Below are positions 6,859 to 14,512 of a stretch of 18,827 bases of DNA, in pieces (position 1 is the first letter of the stretch; each line of letters opens with the position of its first letter). The translations under genes were made by a program, and so were the position numbers. This stretch comes from Bacillota bacterium (GTDB lineage Bacteria; Bacillota; Clostridia; Peptostreptococcales; Anaerovoracaceae): assembly GCA_017537495.1 (NCBI GenBank), contig JAFYKS010000455.1, positions 1 through 18,827 of the forward strand. Direction: 5' to 3'. The notes beneath the pieces were generated by a model. That model made no database searches, was not told the DNA's origin, and saw nothing but the letters and a program-made list of their open reading frames with translations.

Positions 6859-8196
6859 TTAAAATAATCCTCTGAATTTCTTGTTTTTCTTCATGAAGTT
6901 CGGATTGTTGAACTGCTTCATCAGTTTCTTCGCGTCTTCATATTTTTTAATTAAACTGTTAATTTTGCTTACCGGCTGGCCGCAGCCCGCTGCAATACGC
7001 TTTCTTCTGCTTGCATTCAGAATCGATGGATCCTTACGTTCTGCAGGAGTCATGGACTGGATGATGGCTTCCATCTGCTTGAATTCCTTCTCGCTCTTTT
7101 CCACATCATCGTCACTGATCTTGCCGCCTACGCCAGGAAGCATTTCCAGCATCTTGCCGATACCGCCCATATTTCGAATTTCACCCATCTGGTCTACGAA
7201 GTCTTCGAGAGTAAACTCATTCTTTCTCAGCTTCTTTTCCAGCTTGGCAGCTTTCGCTTCGTCATAATTCTCCTGGGCTTTTTCTATTAATGAAAGCATG
7301 TCCCCCATACCGAGGATTCTGCTTGCCATTCTGTCCGGATGGAACGGTTCCAGGGCATCGAACTTTTCGCCCATACCCATGAACTTGATCGGACGTCCGG
7401 TAACTTTCTTGGCAGACAGTGCAGCACCGCCTCTGGAGTCACCATCCATCTTGGTCATGATGATACCGTCGATGCCCAGCTTGTCATTGAAGCCTTCTGC
7501 AGCATTCACGGCGTCCTGACCGGTCAGGGCGTCCACAACCAGCAAAATCTCATGAGGCTTAACTGCCTTCTTGACTCTTACCAGTTCTTCCATCAGCTCT
7601 TCATCGATCTGCAGACGGCCCGCAGTATCGACGATCAGCACGTTGTAGCCACGCTTCTGTGCTTCTGCCATCGCTTCCAGTGCAATGTCTTCTGCTACGC
7701 GGCTGTTTCTGTTTGTATAAACAGGAACGTCTACGGTCTTACCTACAACTTCCAGCTGGTCTATAGCCGCCGGTCTGTAGATGTCGCAGGCACAGAGCAT
7801 AGGCTTCTTTCCCTGCTTCTTTAAGTAATTGGCCAGCTTACCACAGGTAGTAGTCTTACCGGTACCCTGCAGACCAACCATCAGCAGAACGGTGAAACCG
7901 CTTGGTGAATAAGTCAGCTTGCTGCCGGTGCCGCCCATGAGGGAAACCAGCTCATCGTTTACAATTTTGATAACCTGCTGTCCCGGGGTTAAGCTTCCCA
8001 GAACTTCCGCACCCATGCACTTTTCCTTTACGGAAGCAACAAACTCCTTTACAACCTTGAAGTTAACGTCGGCTTCCAGCAGGGCCAGCTTGACTTCACG
8101 CATTGCGTCATTGATGTCGCTCTCCTGGAGCACACCCTTGCCGCGGAGCTTCTTAAAGGTGCCTTGCAGTTTTTCTGATAAATTCTCAAATGCCAT
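6859..8196 (-). CDS. ffh: Signal recognition particle GTPase Ffh (SRP54)
   Basis: The 445-residue Ffh has the full N-G-M domain set. The N domain covers residues 1 to about 88. The GTPase domain has the P-loop GLQGTGKTT (108-116), the [11 protein letters not shown] insertion-box region, DTAGRLQ and [13 protein letters not shown]. The methionine-rich M domain (about 300-445) begins near [13 protein letters not shown] and includes the RNA-binding SRRKRIAAG stretch. With 4.5S/SRP RNA and FtsY it delivers nascent membrane and secreted proteins to SecYEG. AGGAG overlaps the ylxM stop codon, and nine bases separate the two genes, so they are coupled. The SRP RNA gene is not in this window. Confidence 0.98.
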   Translation of the reverse strand: MAFENLSEKLQGTFKKLRGKGVLQESDINDAMREVKLALLEADVNFKVVKEFVASVKEKCMGAEVLGSLTPGQQVIKIVNDELVSLMGGTGSKLTYSPSGFTVLLMVGLQGTGKTTTCGKLANYLKKQGKKPMLCACDIYRPAAIDQLEVVGKTVDVPVYTNRNSRVAEDIALEAMAEAQKRGYNVLIVDTAGRLQIDEELMEELVRVKKAVKPHEILLVVDALTGQDAVNAAEGFNDKLGIDGIIMTKMDGDSRGGAALSAKKVTGRPIKFMGMGEKFDALEPFHPDRMASRILGMGDMLSLIEKAQENYDEAKAAKLEKKLRKNEFTLEDFVDQMGEIRNMGGIGKMLEMLPGVGGKISDDDVEKSEKEFKQMEAIIQSMTPAERKDPSILNASRRKRIAAGCGQPVSKINSLIKKYEDAKKLMKQFNNPNFMKKNKKFRGLF

Positions 8197-8205
8197 AAAT
8201 TTCTC

Positions 8206-8568
8206 CTACTCTTCTTCCAGACTTACGATGATGTTCTTCACCTTCGCCAGTCTTTCGAGGATAGCTGCATCAGACGCTGCAGCAGCGATTTCGTCGATTT
8301 CTTTTTCTATCTCTTCCAGTGCCTGGCTGGAAATCATAAATTTCTCCACCAGACCCAGCTTGTTCTCATATTCTGTCAGGGACTGCTCAGCCTTTTTCAG
8401 TGTATCATGGACAGCCTGTCTGGAAATACTGAATTCTCCTGCAATCTCTGAAAGTGTCAGATTCTCTTCATGATACAGTGCCATAACCTGGCGCTGCTTC
8501 TCGGTCAGCAACTGACCGTAGAAGTCATACAAAAGGCTTGTTTCCGCAATCTTTTCCATTTCTGTCAT
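8206..8568 (-). CDS. ylxM: YlxM-type HTH protein, putative SRP-operon regulator
   Basis: The 120-residue protein is the YlxM/UPF0122 family, with a sigma-70 region-4-like helix-turn-helix at about residues 17-66 (LLTEKQRQVMALYHEENLTL, then SEIAGEFSISRQAVHDTLKK). A helical acidic tail follows. The family is almost always directly upstream of ffh. It has been proposed to regulate or to assist SRP assembly, and streptococcal work showed effects on SRP GTPase activity. Its stop is nine bases before the ffh start. AGGAG nine bases before the ATG supports this start. It is the first gene of the six-gene operon and has an elaborate promoter and leader. Confidence 0.93.
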   Translation of the reverse strand: MTEMEKIAETSLLYDFYGQLLTEKQRQVMALYHEENLTLSEIAGEFSISRQAVHDTLKKAEQSLTEYENKLGLVEKFMISSQALEEIEKEIDEIAAAASDAAILERLAKVKNIIVSLEEE

Positions 8569-8589
8569 CTGCGTTCACTCCTTTTTCCT

Positions 8590-8630
8590 GCCCTCATTTC
8601 AGGGCCGTATCAAGTCCCATAACTTGACAC
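8590..8630 (-). promoter_or_regulatory. Structured 5' leader of the ylxM-ffh operon (two hairpins)
   Basis: The predicted transcript starts near 8631, so the RNA begins with GGTGTCAAG. This can pair with CTTGATAC downstream (arms 8623-8630 and 8607-8614, eight-base loop, one G-U pair). A second stem, GCCCT-N6-AGGGC (8590-8605), follows immediately and ends about six bases before the Shine-Dalgarno region. A 5'-terminal hairpin could protect the mRNA, and the second could tune ylxM translation. The pairing is visible; the function is inferred. Confidence 0.45.
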
Positions 8631-8637
8631 CTTAATG

Positions 8638-8666
8638 ACTATACCATAAACAAAAGACGGTGTCAA
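8638..8666 (-). promoter_or_regulatory. Strong sigma-A-like promoter of ylxM-ffh-rpsP-khpA-rimM-trmD
   Basis: On the minus strand TTGACA (8661-8666), a 17-base spacer and TATAGT (8638-8643) give a perfect -35 box, ideal spacing and a five-of-six -10 box. The -35 box lies inside the 3' arm of the terminator hairpin at 8656-8687. The predicted start is about 8631. This is the best promoter in the window, fitting the high demand for Ffh and bS16. Confidence 0.8.
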
Positions 8667-8687
8667 GTTTTATTTCTTGACACCGTC
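8656..8687 (-). terminator. Intrinsic terminator after the GGDEF/HD-GYP gene, overlapping the ylxM promoter
   Basis: A perfect 12-bp inverted repeat (GACGGTGTCAAG, eight-base A/T loop, CTTGACACCGTC) lies 28 bases past the stop of the c-di-GMP gene. On the minus strand it is followed by TTTTGTTTA, a short U tract. On the plus strand it is followed by AATTTTTTT, so it may work both ways. A further GGTGTCAAG copy lies at 8623-8631. The repeat could instead be, or also be, an operator for a dimeric repressor. Confidence 0.65.
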
Positions 8688-8715
8688 AATTTTTTTGAAA
8701 TTTTTTTTATCTTTT

Positions 8716-11223
8716 TTAGTAGTTAATTACCTCGATGGTTCCGTCCTTTACCAGGTTGATAAACAGACGTCCAAGCTCAGGGTCGAACTGGGTTCCCAGA
8801 TTCTTTTCGATTTCCATCAGAGCATCTTCCACCGGCATCTTATTCTTGTAAGCGCGCTTGGAGACCATGGCATCGAAGGAGTCCGCGATGGACAGACAGC
8901 GTGCACTGAGCGGAATATCTTCTCCGGAGATACCTCTCGGATAGCCCTTACCATCAAAACGTTCATGATGTCCCAGTACCGCAGGAATTACATAGTCCAG
9001 AGACGGCAGATGACGGATCATTTCGATGGAACGTTCCACATGCTGACGCATGATGGAGAATTCCTCAGGATCCAGACGGCCGCTCTTGGTGAGGATAACG
9101 TCCGGAATACCGATTTTGCCGATATCGTGGAGCAGACCGGCCTGCTGAATAATTTCCACATGATCGGAAGGCAGACCTGCATGCTCAGCCAGCTGGGACG
9201 CATACTTGGATACACACTGTGAGTGGTTGAAAGTATAGTGGTCCTTCGCGTCGATGGCTGCAGTCAGCGCAAAGATGGTCGGTGTCAGTTCCTGAATTCC
9301 GCCGTCATGCTGTTCATCCTCGGAACGGGTTACCTGGCTGTTATCGAAAATCTTAATGGCATTCTTTCCGTGCTGCTTAATCTGGAATACAGTCATATTC
9401 GCGTAGGAAATCAGCTGGTTTCCGTTAACAGCAGACATCGGATAACTGCAGATACCTGCAGAGAATGTCAGGAACTTCTTAATACGTTCTCTGCTGTTGG
9501 AAATGTGATCCGCCAGCAGTACCTTCACCTGCTCGGTCTTGGCCTTTGCAGTCAGTGCATCACAGAACGGCAGCAGAACTGCGAATTCTTTTCCGCCGTA
9601 TCTGGAAATGATTGCAGTATCACCATATGCCTGCTCCAGCATGCGAGCGAACTGCTTCAGCATCTTGTCCCCTTCCTCACTTCCGTACAGTTCATTGTAC
9701 AGACTGAAATCGTCCAGGTTCAGCAGAGCCAGTGTAATCGGTGTCGCCTTCTTTTCGAACTGTTCGTCAATGCGGCGGTTCAGAGTTCTTCTGTTCAGCA
9801 GACCTGTCAGAGGGTCCAGCAGTGCTTCCTTTTCCAGTACCTGATACAGCATTGCATTCTTCAGTGCAATGGCTGCTACAGAAGCGATGGATTCCAGGAA
9901 GTTAACATCATCGTAAGAATAATTTTTCTTCTTACCCTGCTTATCCGACAGAATTACGAAACCATGGATACGGTCTTCGCCGCGGAACGGCAGAATGTAC
10001 GCAGCATGGATATATGCAAGCTGCTGTTTTTCATCTTCCCACATGCTCTTATATGCCGTGGTCTTCTGGAAGTCAGAATAAAGCAGTCCGGAATTATTAT
10101 TCTGCAGACGCTGCATCATCGGATGATCCTCACGGAAGGACAGCGGCTTTTCCAGAGACTGAATATTCACGTCAGAAGTGTATTCTCCCTTTTCCGGATC
10201 ATACATACAAATGTACATATGCTCGGTTGCAACTTCTTCCTTCACCAGATCCGCAAAACGCTGCAGGATTTCATTGGTCTTCAGGGTAGAGTTAACTGCA
10301 GTGGAGAAATTATGTACCTGGTCATCACGGCGCATACGTTCACGGATAAACAGACCGTCATGGAGTTTATTCAGCCCCATGAACAGCAGAATCGCAACCG
10401 CAGAGCATGTAATCGCAATCACCAGAGTGGTATTCATTTCAGTATTGCTCAGATGCTTCATGATGAAAGTATCCACCGGCTGATAAATTGCAGAAATAGT
10501 CATACCTGTAATCAGGATGGAAACCACATACATGGAGCCCTTTGATGTGATCTGATTGAGCGCATAGAACCGCTTCTTATAGAACGCGTAGTAAATGCAG
10601 ACTGCATTCAGAGCACAGCCCATTGTATCTGCAGGAATCGTTGTAAACATAGTATTCACTGCGATACCCAGCAGCATAAGTCCAATACCGACAAACAGCG
10701 GTATCAGATATGCAACAGGCATTTCTTCTTCCCGGAGAGTCTTGGACAGCATACGCCAGATGCAGCCAAATACTGCCACGGCATATACCACAGGGAAGAC
10801 TGCAGGCCACTTCAGACCATAAGTAAGGTCTGTAACACCATCAGTGATGGTAACTTCCGGTGCCGTCATGAATACATCATATACATTCAGAACAACCAGC
10901 GCCACAGTCAGCACGCCGAAAAGAATCTTCAGGAACTTGCCCTTCTGTTCCGTATAGTTGGAGAACAGCAGGAAATACATATACGGTACCAGGAAGATAC
11001 CGCTCAGGGAAACTTTCCACCAGAATGCCACATCAGGATACATCTGCATACGCATGAGGAAGGCACCGCCCGCCCACAGAATAAACGCAATCAGAAGACC
11101 CATGAAGGAATTGATGGAAGAGTCTTTCTTCGCTGACAGCAGCGTAAACAGCAGGAATACGTTACACAGAAGTGCCAGCATAGGAACCTGCGTAAACATG
11201 AATTCGTGCAGGAAGTTCATCAT
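8716..11223 (-). CDS. Membrane c-di-GMP protein: 7TM sensor, GAF, degenerate GGDEF, HD-GYP
   Basis: The 835-residue protein has an N-terminal membrane sensor (about 12-215, six to seven helices, resembling the histidine-kinase N-terminal 7TM module). One or two more helices follow at about 230-285. A GAF-like domain spans about 305-460, a diguanylate-cyclase fold about 465-628 (DPLTGLLNRR at 470-479) and an HD-GYP domain about 648-830. The cyclase signature reads RYGGKEF (541-547), a lysine replacing the acidic residue needed for catalysis, so synthesis is probably lost. The HD-GYP site is intact (HDIGK at 699-703, HHERFDGKGYP at 752-762), predicting c-di-GMP hydrolysis. The ATG overlaps the GH3 stop by four bases behind an excellent AGGAGGTGG, so the two are co-translated. 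The signal sensed is unknown. Confidence 0.92.
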   Translation of the reverse strand: MMNFLHEFMFTQVPMLALLCNVFLLFTLLSAKKDSSINSFMGLLIAFILWAGGAFLMRMQMYPDVAFWWKVSLSGIFLVPYMYFLLFSNYTEQKGKFLKILFGVLTVALVVLNVYDVFMTAPEVTITDGVTDLTYGLKWPAVFPVVYAVAVFGCIWRMLSKTLREEEMPVAYLIPLFVGIGLMLLGIAVNTMFTTIPADTMGCALNAVCIYYAFYKKRFYALNQITSKGSMYVVSILITGMTISAIYQPVDTFIMKHLSNTEMNTTLVIAITCSAVAILLFMGLNKLHDGLFIRERMRRDDQVHNFSTAVNSTLKTNEILQRFADLVKEEVATEHMYICMYDPEKGEYTSDVNIQSLEKPLSFREDHPMMQRLQNNNSGLLYSDFQKTTAYKSMWEDEKQQLAYIHAAYILPFRGEDRIHGFVILSDKQGKKKNYSYDDVNFLESIASVAAIALKNAMLYQVLEKEALLDPLTGLLNRRTLNRRIDEQFEKKATPITLALLNLDDFSLYNELYGSEEGDKMLKQFARMLEQAYGDTAIISRYGGKEFAVLLPFCDALTAKAKTEQVKVLLADHISNSRERIKKFLTFSAGICSYPMSAVNGNQLISYANMTVFQIKQHGKNAIKIFDNSQVTRSEDEQHDGGIQELTPTIFALTAAIDAKDHYTFNHSQCVSKYASQLAEHAGLPSDHVEIIQQAGLLHDIGKIGIPDVILTKSGRLDPEEFSIMRQHVERSIEMIRHLPSLDYVIPAVLGHHERFDGKGYPRGISGEDIPLSARCLSIADSFDAMVSKRAYKNKMPVEDALMEIEKNLGTQFDPELGRLFINLVKDGTIEVINY

Positions 11224-12845
11224 CTGCCACCTCCTGTTCTATCCGCATCATGCAGCATGTGACTCAGGTCGATCACATCACGCATGGACGGATTAATCTT
11301 ACGGATCTGATATCCGTAGCGTTCTTCGAAGCGCTTCAGTGCTCCCATCGGCAGAATCGTAACCACCAGAGGTTCCACGCCCAGAAGACGTTTCAAATCT
11401 TTATAGTCATGGTCATAATGGCGGAAGTAAGCGCCAAAATGATCCTTTATCAGCTGTTCATCCAGATATGCAGCCTGAGGAGTTTCAGCATTCAGTTCTA
11501 CAAAGAAGTGCATGAAGGAGCGCTTGTCCCCATTGTATTCCTTCATCGCGAACCAGTCTCCCACCGGCAGACATGAACGATCCAGAACGCAGCGGATACT
11601 GCCTTCCGTAATTCTGGTAAAACCTGCAATATCAATAACCCAAGGAACACGGTCAACATATTCGAACTGAGGAAGCATTACACCTTCCTTTTCGCTGACA
11701 GTACGCAGGCAGCGGTACATGTCGCCCGGACGGTAACGCATGAAGGCGCCGCCCTTGAAAGTGGTCAGAACGATTTCGTATTCCTGATTTGCGATAACTT
11801 CATCCATAGTATAGGTTCTAGGTATGTAGGATGGATCCGCCTCATTCTTTAACATTTCCTCTCTAGGAATGAATTCATAGAAGGCGTTGTCAGGGAAGAA
11901 CACCAGACCGTTGCGGTTCCAGGTTTCTGTACCCATACATCCTGGCTCTGTACCACCGTGGATTTCCAGCGGTCTTCTGCCCCATGCTTCTTCCAGCTCA
12001 TCGCGGAAGAGAGCAGTATCTGTACCTACACATACGAAGCCCTTCAGATCAAAGATATCTTTTGGCTTAATCGGACGCTTATCGCGATCGCATACATACT
12101 TGGCCTTGATCAGACGGCTCAGCATGGAAGGGCTGATACCCATCAGCTTCTTCGGATCCAGACCACCGGAAGATGCGTAGTTTTCAAAATTCTTTGTGAT
12201 GGTATATACCACACTGCTCATGCCGAAGAACTGATCCAGACCGCCCTTCATGGCAGCAGCAAAGCCCTTCTTGTTCTGTTCTGTGAAGGACAGATTTCTG
12301 GCTTCTTCCAGGGACGGCATGAACTTCAGATCCATTTCCGGTGCAATGAGCAGAGGGAACAGGCCTGTAGCATATGGCAGAGGTGCCAGACCATACAGAC
12401 TCTTATCTCCGTTCTTAACCCTGAACTTGCCCTTTTCCTCACTGGTGGACAGAATCATGGCCGCCAGAATGTTATTGGTATATACATCCAGCATTTCTCT
12501 GGTATACGGCGCCAGCTTCTTCGGACGGCTTCCGCTTTCCCAGGTTGTTTCCAGCCATACTACCGGATCTCCCGGGAGCATTTCTTTTTTCTGCATCAGC
12601 AGAACATCCGCATAATCCTCGTAGGTAGTCAGCGGAATATTTCTGCGGAATTCCTCTACAGAAGAAGGCTTTTCACCATGCATAATCTTCTGTCCCAGAC
12701 CGGATCTGGAATACAGCTCGATCTGTTCTGCCAGCAGACGCTTCTGAATCTGCATGTATTCATTAATATTCAAATCAAGAAATCCACAGTATTCATCCCA
12801 GATTTCTTTCATCTGACAGGTTTTCAGCTTGTCCTTGAAACGCAT
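11220..12845 (-). CDS. GH3-family acyl-adenylating enzyme
   Basis: The 541-residue protein belongs to the GH3 branch of adenylate-forming enzymes, best known from plant auxin- and jasmonate-amino acid synthetases. Bacterial members are mostly uncharacterised. Visible motifs are an ATP-binding loop in altered form, TTWESGSRPKKLAPYT (100-115, where TSGTTSG-like residues are usual), GGTEPGCMG (297-305) for the adenine-contact motif, and RYRPGD (370-375). The family activates a carboxylic acid with ATP and passes the acyl group to an amine or other acceptor; the substrate here is unknown. No carrier protein or amino-acid-specific enzyme lies beside it. An AGGAGG site precedes the ATG, 48 bases after the methyltransferase gene, and the stop overlaps the c-di-GMP gene start. 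Confidence 0.85.
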   Translation of the reverse strand: MRFKDKLKTCQMKEIWDEYCGFLDLNINEYMQIQKRLLAEQIELYSRSGLGQKIMHGEKPSSVEEFRRNIPLTTYEDYADVLLMQKKEMLPGDPVVWLETTWESGSRPKKLAPYTREMLDVYTNNILAAMILSTSEEKGKFRVKNGDKSLYGLAPLPYATGLFPLLIAPEMDLKFMPSLEEARNLSFTEQNKKGFAAAMKGGLDQFFGMSSVVYTITKNFENYASSGGLDPKKLMGISPSMLSRLIKAKYVCDRDKRPIKPKDIFDLKGFVCVGTDTALFRDELEEAWGRRPLEIHGGTEPGCMGTETWNRNGLVFFPDNAFYEFIPREEMLKNEADPSYIPRTYTMDEVIANQEYEIVLTTFKGGAFMRYRPGDMYRCLRTVSEKEGVMLPQFEYVDRVPWVIDIAGFTRITEGSIRCVLDRSCLPVGDWFAMKEYNGDKRSFMHFFVELNAETPQAAYLDEQLIKDHFGAYFRHYDHDYKDLKRLLGVEPLVVTILPMGALKRFEERYGYQIRKINPSMRDVIDLSHMLHDADRTGGGR

Positions 12846-12893
12846 AGTGCTCCTCCTTTCTGTAAATTTTTATGTACTCTCTGCTCCTCCGGC

Positions 12894-13418
12894 TTATTTT
12901 ATCCGAGGGAACAGATAGGGCACTTCCTTTTTATATTCTTCATACCCTTCCAGGTAAACCGGGAAGAAATATCGGTCCTGAAGCCAGGTATAGCCCAGGT
13001 TCAAAAACGCAAACCAGAGGGCAAGCCCCATACCATCCGGAAAAATCATACCGAACCCCAGTGAACAGAGCAGAAAGCTCCACACTCCGGGATGCCGCAT
13101 ATGACCGTAAAGTCCCTTCCGGCTGACCGTTGTCCCCATCAAATCCTTCGTATACCCCTGTTTTCCCCTTGCGATGTCAAGCACCGCGCCATAAAACACC
13201 AGCCCTGCTGCAAGAACTGCAATTCCTGCCGCAAGTATAATTCCCCTGGATGCCTGACCTTTCACTGCCTCTGCTGCAAAAGCAACCAGCAAAACCATCA
13301 GCCCCAGCAGAAACCACGGGTTACTGCCTGTTTTATTCTGCCGGATATTCCGGCACTTCTGATATTCATACAGCACCATGAGCCCGAAAGCTCCTGTGCC
13401 TGTAATTAACTCAATCAT
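12894..13418 (-). CDS. Integral membrane methyltransferase, isoprenylcysteine/phospholipid methyltransferase-like
   Basis: The 174-residue protein has four to five membrane segments (about 3-18, 35-50, 59-80, 112-127, 130-145). It ends in the ICMT/PEMT-type S-adenosylmethionine site: GLYGHMRHPGVW (102-113) with the conserved RHP, and EGYEEYKKEVPYLFPRI (157-173). Such enzymes methylate a carboxylate, phospholipid head group or isoprenoid-linked acceptor at the membrane; many bacterial members have no assigned substrate. I choose the ATG at 13416-13418 (MIELITGTG), because it forms an ATGA overlap with the degV stop and gives the usual family length. A longer frame to 13454 lies inside degV. 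The ribosome site (AAGGGA) is modest. Confidence 0.8.
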   Translation of the reverse strand: MIELITGTGAFGLMVLYEYQKCRNIRQNKTGSNPWFLLGLMVLLVAFAAEAVKGQASRGIILAAGIAVLAAGLVFYGAVLDIARGKQGYTKDLMGTTVSRKGLYGHMRHPGVWSFLLCSLGFGMIFPDGMGLALWFAFLNLGYTWLQDRYFFPVYLEGYEEYKKEVPYLFPRIK

Positions 13419-14281
13419 AAGGTTTCCCTTTTCGTAAATGCAATTCCTGCACATCCGCTGCCGGCATAGATGCCGATAACCGGACCTACCGTTTCCATGC
13501 GGATTTCAGTTTCCGGAGCCTCCTGCAGAATCATATCCCGCAAAATCGCTGCCTTCTCCGGTGCTGCTCCGTGAAATACAGTTACCGGCATATCCGGATT
13601 TCCTTCTTTCAGAAAAGCATCCACCACTTTTCTCATGCCGATTTCATAATTTCTGGCAACAGCATGATCCCGAACCAGGCCATCTTTGAAAACCAGAACC
13701 GGTTTTACGCCCAGTACATCTGCAGCCATGGCTGTTACTGCACCGACACGTCCGCCCTTACGGGCATTTTCCAGAGATTCCAGGACGATATAAACACCCA
13801 TCTTCGGCTGCAGTGCTGTAAGTTTCTCCATAATCTCACAAGACGACAAACCGGCACCTGCCAGCTCTGCTGCTGCACGTACCATCTGTGCCATTCCATG
13901 AGAACACTGCTGTGTGTCATATACATATACAGGAACCTGCAGTCCCTTTCTTTTAACCATCTGTGCGGCCGAAACTGCTGCTGCATAGCACCCCGACATT
14001 TTAGAGGTAATCATAAGACACAGAACCTCATCTGCATCAGCAGCTGCGCTGCGGTACGCTTTAACAAAATCACCCAAAGAAGGCTGTGAGCTGGTTGGCA
14101 GCTGCTCTGTCTCCGCAAGCCGTGCATAAAAATCATCTGCAGAGATCTCTGTCATATTCCGGAATTCGTCCTCTCCAAAAAGTACTTTATCCGGAATCAT
14201 GAAGATTCCAAGCTTCTCCGCTTCATCCAGCGGAAGATCACTTCCCGTATGAGTGACCAATGCAACTTTTTTACGGGTCAC
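13415..14281 (-). CDS. DegV family (FakB-like) fatty-acid-binding protein
   Basis: The 288-residue protein has the DegV two-domain fold. Recognisable are VALVTHTGSDL (6-16), TSSQPSLGDF (63-72), ITSKMSGCYAAA (91-102), ARKGGRVG (173-180) and GPVIGIYAGSG (266-276). FakB proteins hold a fatty acid while FakA phosphorylates it to acyl phosphate. The serine (S96) and arginine regions are kept, but the usual GTHVGPG-like motif has tyrosine (Y272) where FakB proteins carry a ligand-binding histidine, so ligand or chemistry may differ. I use GTG at 14279-14281, because GGAGG lies eight bases before it and the family starts there; the longer ATG overlaps that GGAGG. It opens a four-gene operon and faces the fakA-like gene. 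Confidence 0.88.
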   Translation of the reverse strand: MTRKKVALVTHTGSDLPLDEAEKLGIFMIPDKVLFGEDEFRNMTEISADDFYARLAETEQLPTSSQPSLGDFVKAYRSAAADADEVLCLMITSKMSGCYAAAVSAAQMVKRKGLQVPVYVYDTQQCSHGMAQMVRAAAELAGAGLSSCEIMEKLTALQPKMGVYIVLESLENARKGGRVGAVTAMAADVLGVKPVLVFKDGLVRDHAVARNYEIGMRKVVDAFLKEGNPDMPVTVFHGAAPEKAAILRDMILQEAPETEIRMETVGPVIGIYAGSGCAGIAFTKRETL

Positions 14282-14289
14282 GAAATAAG

Positions 14290-14294
14290 CCTCC
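14290..14294 (-). promoter_or_regulatory. Ribosome binding site deciding the degV GTG start
   Basis: GGAGG on the minus strand lies eight bases upstream of the GTG at 14279-14281. It sits within the codons that would follow the alternative ATG at 14294-14296, arguing strongly for GTG. Confidence 0.75.
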
Positions 14295-14334
14295 ATCTAT
14301 GTTTATCTACAAAAACGCATAGTTAGACATATTT

Positions 14335-14363
14335 ATATTAATACAAAAAATTTTTGAAATCAA
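14335..14363 (-). promoter_or_regulatory. Likely promoter of the degV-methyltransferase-GH3-HD-GYP operon
   Basis: On the minus strand TTGATT (14358-14363), a 17-base spacer and TAATAT (14335-14340) fit a sigma-A promoter moderately well. The predicted start is about 14328, giving a leader of about 47 bases before the GTG. It lies in a strongly A/T-rich divergent region shared with the fakA-like gene. I see no second clear promoter before the methyltransferase or GH3 genes. Confidence 0.5.
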
Positions 14364-14418
14364 CGGGCACTTTTTGTATTACTGTGAAAATTAAATAATT
14401 TTTTCCATTTTTGAGTTT

Positions 14419-14456
14419 CACTTTTGTGTTTTCCTTTCATTTTGTAACCAAAAGTG
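14419..14456. promoter_or_regulatory. Inverted repeat CACTTTTG-N22-CAAAAGTG in the divergent region
   Basis: CACTTTTG (14419-14426) and CAAAAGTG (14449-14456) are perfect inverted copies, and a related CACTTTTTG lies at about 14368-14376. All are in the 261-base gap between the degV and fakA-like starts, between their promoters. This may be the binding site of a shared regulator. The region is A/T-rich, so chance is a real alternative. It does not resemble the FapR or FabT operators I recall. Confidence 0.3.
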
Positions 14457-14483
14457 TATCCCCATTTTTTTGACATGAAAATA

Positions 14484-14512
14484 TTGCGGCCTCCTGTAAA
14501 AAAAGGTATAAT
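14484..14512 (+). promoter_or_regulatory. Likely promoter of the fakA-like gene
   Basis: A perfect TATAAT at 14507-14512 is preceded at 17 bases by TTGCGG (14484-14489), a weak -35 box. The predicted start is about 14519, only about 24 bases before the ATG. An AGGGG ribosome site (14531-14535) lies seven bases before the start codon. A better-looking TTGACA at 14470-14475 is 31 bases from the -10 and cannot pair with it. Confidence 0.6.

Noticed and set aside
9223-10545. Long plus-strand open frame of 440 codons
   Set aside because: It is the antisense shadow of the GGDEF/HD-GYP gene, with a low-complexity Cys/Gln/His-rich translation, no ribosome site and no family resemblance.
12848-12890. 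Nine-base direct repeat TGCTCCTCC (12848-12856 and 12882-12890) as a special element
   Set aside because: Both copies are simply Shine-Dalgarno-like GGAGGAGCA on the minus strand. The upstream one has no start codon at a useful distance and may be chance.
11958-13064. Plus-strand open frame of 368 codons
   Set aside because: It is antisense to the GH3 and methyltransferase genes and has no recognisable protein features.
13419-13454. Longer start of the membrane methyltransferase (12 extra residues)
   Set aside because: It lies inside degV. The ATG overlapping the degV stop gives the normal N-terminus.
14470-14475. Perfect TTGACA as the -35 box of the fakA-like gene
   Set aside because: It is 31 bases from the TATAAT, far outside the workable spacing, and no other -10 box lies at 16-18 bases.
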